Positions 1 to 4,238 of a DNA stretch of 5,485 nt are shown here, piece after piece. Below the pieces are notes generated by a model, which was given only the letters and a program-made list of their open reading frames with translations, made no database searches and was not told the origin of the DNA. The translations under genes were made by a program, and so were the position numbers. Each line of letters starts with the position of its first letter. Positions within the stretch are counted from its first letter, which is position 1. Source of the DNA: Selenomonadaceae bacterium (GTDB taxonomy: Bacteria; Bacillota; Negativicutes; Selenomonadales; Selenomonadaceae); the NCBI GenBank assembly GCA_017484235.1, contig JAFUTM010000184.1, positions 1 to 5,485 on the forward strand, given 5' to 3'.

Positions 1-1
1 A

Positions 2-160
2 AATAATCGTGAACTTAGACAAGAGATTGAACGTATCAAGAAAGCTAAATTAAAAGCAGCAAAACTGGGCATTAAACCTGTTGCTAATGAAGCAAAAGTT
101 GATATTGATTATATAATTGATAATGTCGTTCATACAACTATTACAGTTGAAAAACTTTAA
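2..160 (+). CDS. C-terminal fragment of an unidentified protein
   Basis: An open frame enters from the left edge and ends at TAA 158-160, giving the last 52 residues of a protein whose start lies outside the window. The first half is highly charged and looks helical, possibly coiled-coil (it begins NNRELRQEIERIKKAKLKAA). The end looks like alternating beta-strand sequence (DYIIDNVVHTTITVEKL). I do not recognise the family. Codon use is like the neighbouring genes, the frame is uninterrupted to the edge, and there is no competing frame, so it is probably a real gene end. It is 51 bp upstream of murA with no visible terminator between, so the two could be co-transcribed. No function is assigned. 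Confidence 0.6.
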   Translation, partial: NNRELRQEIERIKKAKLKAAKLGIKPVANEAKVDIDYIIDNVVHTTITVEKL

Positions 161-211
161 TTTATTGTTTAACTAAAATATTTCTCGATGCAGTAAAGCG
201 AGGTATACAAT

Positions 212-1477
212 TTGGAGAAACTTATAATAAATGGTGGAAAACGATTAACTGGAACAGTAAAAATTAGCGGCGCAAAAAATGCGGTGCTGCCGGTTATAGC
301 GGCAACATTGCTCGGTCAAGATAAAGAAACGTGTTTAGAAGAAGTACCTAATTTAGACGATGTAAATACAATAAGTGAAGTATTGAGAACGCTTGGCGTA
401 AAAGTATCTCATGATAAAGAAGAAGGTAAACTTTACGTAGATGCGACGTCAATAGAAAATATAACAGCACCTTATGACTTAGTTCGTAAAATGAGAGCCT
501 CATTTTTAATAATGGGTCCATTGCTTGCACGTCTTGGCGAAGCTAAGATATCACTGCCAGGCGGCTGTGCAATTGGCACGAGGCCGATTGACTTACATCT
601 CAAAGGCTTTGAAGCTCTTGGAGCGCAAATTTCAATTGGACACGGTTACATTGAGGCGAAGGCACCAAACGGCTTAAAAGGCTCGAGAATATATCTTGAC
701 TTTCCGTCAGTTGGAGCAACGGAAAACATTTTAATGGCAGCGGCAATGGCAGAAGGTCAATCCATTATCGAAAATCCTGCACAGGAGCCGGAAATTGTTG
801 ATCTTGCAAATTATTTAAATATAATGGGCGCAAAGATTCGCGGTGCTGGCACAAATGTCATTAAGGTTGAAGGCGCGAAAAAATTAATTGCACACGATTA
901 TACGATAATACCTGACCGAATTGAAGCCGGCACTTATATGATAGCGGCAGCAATGACTAAAGGTGATGTTTATATTGAAAATGCAATAAGCGAACATATT
1001 AAGCCAGTCATTGCTAAACTCAAAGAAGCTGGCGTAACGGTGATTGAAGACATTGAGGGCATCAGAGTGACTTGTGATCGCAGACCGAAAGGCGTCGACA
1101 TAAAAACGCTACCATATCCTGGTTTTCCGACTGATATGCAGGCTCAGTTTATGGCAATGCTTACGATTAGCGAAGGAACTAGCGTTGTCACAGAAACCGT
1201 CTTTGAAAATAGATTTATGCACGTCGATGAGCTTAGACGTATGGGCGCAAAAATCAAAATTGACGGTCGCACATCAGTTGTTCACGGAGTGGATACATTG
1301 ACTGGCTGTCAAGTTAAAGCTACTGACCTTCGAGCCGGTGCAGCAATAGTTTTGGCTGGTCTCGTCGCTGAAGGTGAAACACAGATTGGTTATATTCACC
1401 ACATTGATCGCGGCTATGACAACTTAGTTGAAAAACTTGTTGCTCTTGGCGCAGATATCAAACGTGTAGATCAGTAA
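212..1477 (+). CDS. murA: UDP-N-acetylglucosamine 1-carboxyvinyltransferase (MurA)
   Basis: This is a cytoplasmic enzyme of the first committed step of peptidoglycan synthesis. It transfers enolpyruvate from phosphoenolpyruvate to UDP-N-acetylglucosamine. The 421-residue product has the usual family length and the EPSP-synthase-like fold throughout. Visible landmarks are the N-terminal substrate motif SGAKNA with Lys22-Asn23, the flexible-loop motif PGGCAIGTRPID with catalytic Cys119 (family Cys115) and Arg123, the motif PGFPTDMQAQ with Asp308 (family Asp305), and HIDRGY with Arg400 (family Arg397). Cysteine at the active site predicts the normal fosfomycin-sensitive type. The start is TTG at 212: an in-frame stop lies just upstream (194-196), GAGG sits at 200-203 with 8 nt spacing, and the next in-frame Met is residue 94, inside the domain. 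Many Firmicutes carry two MurA paralogues, and I cannot tell which this is. A terminator follows directly, so it ends its transcription unit. Confidence 0.97.
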   Translation: MEKLIINGGKRLTGTVKISGAKNAVLPVIAATLLGQDKETCLEEVPNLDDVNTISEVLRTLGVKVSHDKEEGKLYVDATSIENITAPYDLVRKMRASFLIMGPLLARLGEAKISLPGGCAIGTRPIDLHLKGFEALGAQISIGHGYIEAKAPNGLKGSRIYLDFPSVGATENILMAAAMAEGQSIIENPAQEPEIVDLANYLNIMGAKIRGAGTNVIKVEGAKKLIAHDYTIIPDRIEAGTYMIAAAMTKGDVYIENAISEHIKPVIAKLKEAGVTVIEDIEGIRVTCDRRPKGVDIKTLPYPGFPTDMQAQFMAMLTISEGTSVVTETVFENRFMHVDELRRMGAKIKIDGRTSVVHGVDTLTGCQVKATDLRAGAAIVLAGLVAEGETQIGYIHHIDRGYDNLVEKLVALGADIKRVDQ

Positions 1478-1504
1478 CACTGAAACGAATTAATTTATAA
1501 ATAT

Positions 1505-1556
1505 AAAAGAACTTTTAATTTATACGCTTAGGTTGATATAAATTAAAAGTTTTTTT
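1505..1556 (+). terminator. Rho-independent terminator after murA
   Basis: A perfect 14-bp inverted repeat (ACTTTTAATTTATA at 1511-1524 and its complement at 1537-1550) encloses a 12-nt loop and runs straight into a T tract (1550-1556). A run of A residues at 1505-1508 can pair with the T tract and extend the stem, so it may also work in the reverse direction. The stem is AT-rich, which is normal for this base composition. It lies 33 bp after the murA stop and separates murA from rfbA. Confidence 0.85.
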
Positions 1557-1558
1557 GC

Positions 1559-1587
1559 TTGCACTTATAATAAATTAATGCGATAAT
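1559..1587 (+). promoter_or_regulatory. Possible sigma-70 type promoter for rfbA
   Basis: TTGCAC at 1559-1564 and GATAAT at 1582-1587 are separated by 17 bp, and the -10 lies about 40 nt before the rfbA start. The -35 matches the consensus at only three positions. A second TATAAT lies at 1566-1571 but lacks a good -35. A promoter is needed here because a terminator precedes it. An imperfect dyad, TTAATGC and GCATTAA, overlaps the -10 region at about 1575-1598 and could be an operator or chance in AT-rich DNA. Confidence 0.35.
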
Positions 1588-1613
1588 AATTGCATTAAAT
1601 ATTGAATATGAAT

Positions 1614-1617
1614 GGAG
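1614..1617 (+). promoter_or_regulatory. Ribosome binding site deciding the rfbA start
   Basis: GGAG at 1614-1617 stands 9 nt before TTG 1627, an ideal spacing. It lies inside the longer reading that would begin at ATG 1612, and no Shine-Dalgarno sequence precedes that ATG. Initiation at TTG 1627 is therefore preferred. Confidence 0.7.
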
Positions 1618-1626
1618 ATGTTTTAC

Positions 1627-2508
1627 TTGATTAAGAAAGGTATTATACTCGCTGGCGGTTCCGGTACCAGGTTGTATCCACTCACTGAGGTTGTGTCTAA
1701 ACAATTAATGCCGGTGTTCGACAAGCCGATGATTTATTATCCGTTATCAACTCTTATGCTTGCCGGAATCCGCGAAATTTTAATTATCACGACACCGCAG
1801 GACCAGCATTTATTCCAGGACTTATTGCACGATGGCAGTCAGCTCGGCTTATCAATTAATTATGCCGTCCAGCCTAAACCGGAAGGACTTGCGCAAGCGT
1901 TCTTAATCGGCGAATCATTTATAAATGGCGATGCCTGTGCATTGGTTTTAGGCGATAATATTTTTTATGGCGCAGATTTAACTAAAGCATTGAGACGTGC
2001 GGCCTCTTATGACGAAGGTGCAACTGTATTTGCCTATTACGTTAATGATCCGCAGAGTTATGGCGTTGTTGAATTTGATCGCGAAACCGGCAAGGCTATC
2101 AGTCTTGAGGAAAAGCCGCAAAATCCAAAGTCTAATTATGCCGTTACAGGTCTGTATTTTTATGACAATAACATCGTTGATATTGCGAAATCAATTAAGC
2201 CGTCCGCTCGCGGTGAATTAGAAATTACCGATGTTAATAAAGTTTATTTGGAACGCGGCAGTTTGCGCGTTGAAAAGATGCGTCGCGGATACGCCTGGCT
2301 GGATACCGGCACGCACGAATCATTATTGCAGGCTGGACAATTTGTCCATACTATACAAACGAGACAAGGTCTTAAAATTTCTTGTATTGAAGAGATTGCC
2401 TATCGAATGAATTATATTGATGAAGAACAACTTTTGAAACTTGCCGAGCCGCTTTCTAAAAATGAATACGGTCAATATTTACAACGACTTGCCAAACACG
2501 GCAGATGA
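1627..2508 (+). CDS. rfbA: Glucose-1-phosphate thymidylyltransferase (RfbA/RmlA)
   Basis: The enzyme makes dTDP-glucose and pyrophosphate from dTTP and glucose 1-phosphate, the entry step to dTDP-L-rhamnose and other dTDP-sugars for cell-surface polysaccharides. It acts in the cytoplasm. Counted from TTG 1627 the product is 293 residues, the usual length for the short RmlA class. It shows the nucleotide-binding signature LAGGSGTRLYP (8-18), SKQLMPVFDKP with Lys25, LGDNIFYG with metal-binding Asp110, EEKP (161-164), the sugar-binding ELEITDVN (197-204) and LDTGTH with the second metal Asp226. The C-terminal helical part with CIEEIAYRMNYI is typical. An ATG at 1612 would add MEMFY, but it lacks a ribosome site, and family members normally begin just before KGIILAGG. 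The rfbB, rfbC and rfbD partners are not seen here, so the gene stands alone. It converges with the next gene, with only 4 bp between their stops. Confidence 0.95.
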   Translation: MIKKGIILAGGSGTRLYPLTEVVSKQLMPVFDKPMIYYPLSTLMLAGIREILIITTPQDQHLFQDLLHDGSQLGLSINYAVQPKPEGLAQAFLIGESFINGDACALVLGDNIFYGADLTKALRRAASYDEGATVFAYYVNDPQSYGVVEFDRETGKAISLEEKPQNPKSNYAVTGLYFYDNNIVDIAKSIKPSARGELEITDVNKVYLERGSLRVEKMRRGYAWLDTGTHESLLQAGQFVHTIQTRQGLKISCIEEIAYRMNYIDEEQLLKLAEPLSKNEYGQYLQRLAKHGR

Positions 2509-2512
2509 TAAA

Positions 2513-2878
2513 TTAATTGGCGTTCCATTTACTTAATTTCTGGTTATAAACGTCAATCTTATAGTTAAGCCGTTCAATCGTAGCTTGCAATGTTTTCATT
2601 TTGTCAGCTAATTTATCGCGCTGTTCTTTTAAAATTGTCAAACGTTTCTCTTCACTGCCAGCCTGCTGCATCAGATTAACGTATTCAATTAATGCATCAA
2701 TCTGAACGCCTGCACTTCGCATACATTTAATAAAGGATACCCAATGACAAGATGTTTCGTCATAGTCTCTAATGCCGTTGCTTTTGCGCGGCACACGTGG
2801 AATAAGCCCAATTCGCTCATAATACCTCAATGTGTCTGCAGTCATTTCGTATTTTTCACTAACTTCACTTATAGTCAT
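2513..2878 (-). CDS. MerR-family regulator, AdhR/NmlR-like
   Basis: This is a 121-residue DNA-binding regulator. The N-terminal MerR winged helix-turn-helix is clear: MTISEVSEKYEMTADTLRYY, then ERIGLIPRVPRKSNGIRDYD. A helix with KCMRSAGVQIDALIEYV follows, and the protein ends in a long dimerising coiled coil (about 75-115, ending ERLNYKIDVYNQKLSKW). Cys52 sits where B. subtilis AdhR carries its conserved Cys52, which responds to aldehydes and thiol-reactive electrophiles. Cys44 is an additional cysteine. There is no CxxC or metal-binding tail, so a metal sensor is unlikely. The start is ATG 2876-2878, with a strong AGGAGG 7 nt upstream. A longer ATG at 2896 overlaps that site and is rejected. 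The gene is divergent from larB and convergent with rfbA. A MerR-type promoter with an AdhR-like palindrome lies directly upstream, so autoregulation is expected. Its inducer is inferred only from family resemblance. Confidence 0.9.
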   Translation of the reverse strand: MTISEVSEKYEMTADTLRYYERIGLIPRVPRKSNGIRDYDETSCHWVSFIKCMRSAGVQIDALIEYVNLMQQAGSEEKRLTILKEQRDKLADKMKTLQATIERLNYKIDVYNQKLSKWNAN

Positions 2879-2910
2879 TGATAAACCTCCTACCAAATTT
2901 TCGTAAATTT

Positions 2911-2941
2911 ATAGTATCACTTAAAGTCGACTTTAAGTCAA
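2911..2941 (-). promoter_or_regulatory. MerR-type promoter with AdhR-like operator
   Basis: On the minus strand, TTGACT (2941-2936) and TACTAT (2916-2911) are separated by 19 bp, the over-long spacer typical of promoters activated by MerR-family proteins. The spacer and the -35 edge contain the perfect 20-bp palindrome ACTTAAAGTCGACTTTAAGT (2919-2938). Its inner part reads CTTAAAG-N4-CTTTAAG, which as I recall is the published 7-4-7 operator of B. subtilis AdhR. The dyad centre is nearer the -35, as in the classical mer operator. The expected transcript would start near 2904, about 26 nt before the regulator's ATG. This indicates autoregulation of the AdhR-like gene. Confidence 0.85.
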
Positions 2942-2960
2942 TAGTTTGAGAAATAAAAAC

Positions 2961-2989
2961 TTGACTTTGAGTCCACACCATACTATAAA
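2961..2989 (+). promoter_or_regulatory. Sigma-70 type promoter for larB
   Basis: TTGACT at 2961-2966 and TATAAA at 2984-2989 are separated by an optimal 17 bp, about 50 nt before the larB start. The -35 is followed by TTGAG, making a single AdhR-like half-site (CTTTGAG, one mismatch to CTTTAAG) without a partner. The two divergent -35 boxes are only 19 bp apart. The regulator's palindrome lies about 22 bp upstream of this -35, so binding there could influence larB, but this promoter does not have the MerR 19-bp architecture. Confidence 0.65.
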
Positions 2990-3038
2990 ATTACTAATTG
3001 TTGAAACTATTAAATATTGAATTGTGTGGTGAGTTATA

Positions 3039-3806
3039 TTGGACGAACAAAGTATACGTTCATTGCTGCAAGACTATAAGGCCGGTCAAATTGATGAAAG
3101 TATCATATTGTCAGCATTAAAAAAACTGCCATTAACAGCAGTTGAGGATATAGGATTTGCCTCAATAGATCATTATCGTGAGCTGCGGCAGGGCTTTCCA
3201 GAAGTCATCTACGCTGCTGGAAAAACTAAAGAACAAGTATTGACGATTATGCAGTCGCTTTATGATAAAAGCAAAGGCAACTTAATGGCTACGCGGGCAA
3301 GCGTTGAGCAGTTTGAATACGTCTCAAAAGTGCTGCCAGTGATGAAATATGACGAGGCTGCCAGAATGATTTACGTTGATCGAGATAAACGAATTAAACG
3401 CGATAAGGAACGAACAATATTAATTTTGACGGCTGGCACAAGTGATATACCGGTTGCAGAAGAAGCACGGCTGACGGCTTATCTTTGGGGCAACGAAGTT
3501 AAAACTCATTATGATTGTGGTGTGGCTGGAATACATCGGCTTTTTGCTCATATTAATGATATTGAGAGTGCAAATGTATTAATTGTTGTCGCCGGTATGG
3601 AAGGTGCGCTTGCAAGTGTTGTCGGCGGCTTGACGGATAAACCGGTGATTGCGGTTCCGACCAGTGTCGGTTATGGTGCCTCTTTCAATGGTATTGCAGC
3701 ACTTTTGGCAATGCTTAACAGTTGTGCCGCCGGCGTTTCGGTAGTGAATATTGACAACGGCTTTGGCGCTGGCGTTCTTGCAAGTAAGATTAATCGGTTG
3801 CGCTGA
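3039..3806 (+). CDS. larB: Pyridinium-3,5-biscarboxylic acid mononucleotide synthase (LarB)
   Basis: LarB begins nickel-pincer nucleotide synthesis. It carboxylates the pyridinium ring of nicotinic acid adenine dinucleotide and cleaves the phosphoanhydride, releasing AMP. The product goes to LarE (sulfur insertion) and LarC (nickel insertion). The 255-residue sequence has the LarB N-terminal region with the conserved block DHYRELRQGFPEVIYAAGKT (44-63). A C-terminal PurE/AIR-carboxylase-like domain follows (about 126-250), with ILTAGTSDIPVAEEA, YDCGVAGIHRL, VVAGMEGALASVVGGL, PTSVGYGASFNGIAALLAMLNSCA and NIDNGFGAG. Cys229 in NSCA is probably the cysteine that forms the covalent substrate adduct. 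The start must be TTG 3039: an in-frame stop lies at 3030-3032, a GGTGAG-like ribosome site ends 5 nt before, and the next Met is residue 71. Its 3' end overlaps the decarboxylase remnant on the other strand by 17 bp. No terminator is visible before larC. Confidence 0.95.
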   Translation: MDEQSIRSLLQDYKAGQIDESIILSALKKLPLTAVEDIGFASIDHYRELRQGFPEVIYAAGKTKEQVLTIMQSLYDKSKGNLMATRASVEQFEYVSKVLPVMKYDEAARMIYVDRDKRIKRDKERTILILTAGTSDIPVAEEARLTAYLWGNEVKTHYDCGVAGIHRLFAHINDIESANVLIVVAGMEGALASVVGGLTDKPVIAVPTSVGYGASFNGIAALLAMLNSCAAGVSVVNIDNGFGAGVLASKINRLR

Positions 3807-4049
3807 TTTTACGTTCGTCGAAAATTTCTTTTGCGGTAAAAATTCCATTCAAAACACGCGGAAAACCAACATATGGAATGCACTGGATAAAATTCTCGAC
3901 GATTCTTGCCGGTGAAATTCCGACATTAAGTGCGCCATTGATGTGAACTTTTAATTGCGGCTCGCAACCAATTTCCAATTTAGTCATTGATTTCATCAGG
4001 AAATAGCGGCGGATACTTGCGACTTCAGTCGTGAGTTGTTTACCTCCTC
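3790..4049 (-). pseudogene. Carboxymuconolactone-decarboxylase-family gene, 5'-deleted
   Basis: The minus strand encodes the C-terminal half of a carboxymuconolactone decarboxylase/AhpD-like fold protein. It reads GCEPQLKVHINGALNVG, then ISPARIVENFIQCIPYVGFP and RVLNGIFTAKEIFDERK, ending at TAA (3790-3792). The CEPQLKVH block keeps the Cys and His typical of this family. The upstream part is damaged. A perfect GAGGAGG ribosome site survives at 4043-4049, but no ATG, GTG or TTG follows within range in any frame. Only about 25 codons separate it from the conserved block, where roughly 60-70 residues would be expected. The first ATG (3994-3996, giving 68 residues) has no ribosome site. I infer a deletion that removed the start codon and most of the N-terminal half. 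Translation of a short 68-residue product cannot be wholly excluded. Family members beside AdhR-type regulators (such as YraC in B. subtilis) are linked to the aldehyde/electrophile response. The gene's MerR-type promoter is still intact upstream. Confidence 0.8.
4043..4049 (-). promoter_or_regulatory. Orphan ribosome binding site of the deleted gene
   Basis: CCTCCTC on the plus strand reads GAGGAGG on the minus strand, a near-perfect Shine-Dalgarno site. No start codon stands at a workable distance from it. It marks the original translation start of the decarboxylase-family gene and shows that the deletion began just downstream of it. Confidence 0.7.
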
Positions 4050-4065
4050 AAAATTTTATGATTTG

Positions 4066-4096
4066 ATGATAAGTGCTAAACTATAGTTTATGTCAA
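4066..4096 (-). promoter_or_regulatory. Orphan MerR-type promoter/operator of the decayed pair
   Basis: On the minus strand, TTGACA (4096-4091, perfect consensus) and TATCAT (4071-4066) are separated by exactly 19 bp, the MerR-family hallmark. The spacer begins with the perfect 14-bp palindrome TAAACTATAGTTTA (4077-4090). Its centre lies 7.5 bp from the -35 edge and 12.5 bp from the -10 edge, the same as in the promoter at 2911-2941. It points into the truncated decarboxylase gene and then into the antisense strand of the larB 3' end. Its original activator was presumably the merR whose remnant starts 11 bp beyond the -35 on the other strand. Confidence 0.8.
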
Positions 4097-4106
4097 GAGA
4101 TTTTTT

Positions 4107-4238
4107 ATGAGAATTGGCAAAATTGCAAGATTAACAGGTTTAATGATTAGCAAACTGCGCTATTACGAAAAACACGGCTTAAATTTAGACGACAAAATTG
4201 AAATATACAAATCAAAACTCAATGAGGTGAATATATGA
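4107..4238 (+). pseudogene. Internally deleted merR remnant (43-codon mini-ORF)
   Basis: ATG 4107 opens an uninterrupted 43-codon frame ending at TGA 4236-4238. Residues 1-25 (MRIGKIARLTGLMISKLRYY, then EKHGL) are the start of a MerR helix-turn-helix. They are followed directly by LDDKIEIYKSKLNEV, which matches the end of the C-terminal coiled coil of MerR proteins (compare LNYKIDVYNQKLSKW in the intact regulator at 2513..2878). The wing, linker and most of the dimerisation helix are missing, so an in-frame deletion of roughly 75-85 codons is inferred. The product should not form a normal dimer or bind an operator alone. It is divergent from the decarboxylase remnant, with the orphan MerR promoter between them. 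A weak AAGAGA lies 6 nt before the ATG. Its last codons contain the larC ribosome site, and its stop overlaps the larC start. It may persist as a coupling leader rather than as a protein. Confidence 0.75.
4224..4238 (+). promoter_or_regulatory. larC ribosome site and ATGA overlap
   Basis: GAGGTG at 4224-4229 is followed 5 nt later by the larC ATG (4235-4237). That ATG overlaps the TGA stop of the mini-merR frame (4236-4238), forming ATGA. This is the classic arrangement for translational coupling or re-initiation. The site is good enough to work alone. Confidence 0.7.

Noticed and set aside
348..530. Minus-strand open frame inside murA
   Set aside because: It is antisense to conserved MurA sequence with no start signals.
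1575..1598. Inverted repeat TTAATGC/GCATTAA before rfbA as a riboswitch or operator
   Set aside because: It is short and AT-rich with no conserved riboswitch features. It is noted only as a possible dyad over the -10 region.
1612..1626. ATG 1612 as the rfbA start, adding five residues
   Set aside because: It has no Shine-Dalgarno sequence, while GGAG within this stretch is perfectly placed for TTG 1627. RmlA proteins normally begin just before KGIILAGG.
1997..2221. Second plus-strand frame inside rfbA
   Set aside because: It is an out-of-frame shadow of the conserved nucleotidyltransferase, without a ribosome site.
2879..2896. Upstream ATG for the minus-strand regulator, adding six residues
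   Set aside because: It overlaps the strong AGGAGG that serves ATG 2878, and MerR proteins begin directly at the helix-turn-helix (MTISEVSEKY).
3579..3848. Open frame of 89 codons on the minus strand overlapping the larB 3' end
   Set aside because: It is antisense to conserved LarB motifs and in a different frame from the recognisable decarboxylase remnant. The Cys/Asn/Thr-rich translation is typical of a shadow frame.
4014..4034. Small inverted repeat CGACT-TC-AGTCG in the larB-larC gap as a terminator
   Set aside because: It has a five-bp stem with a two-nt loop and no adjacent T tract on either strand, so it is too weak to call.
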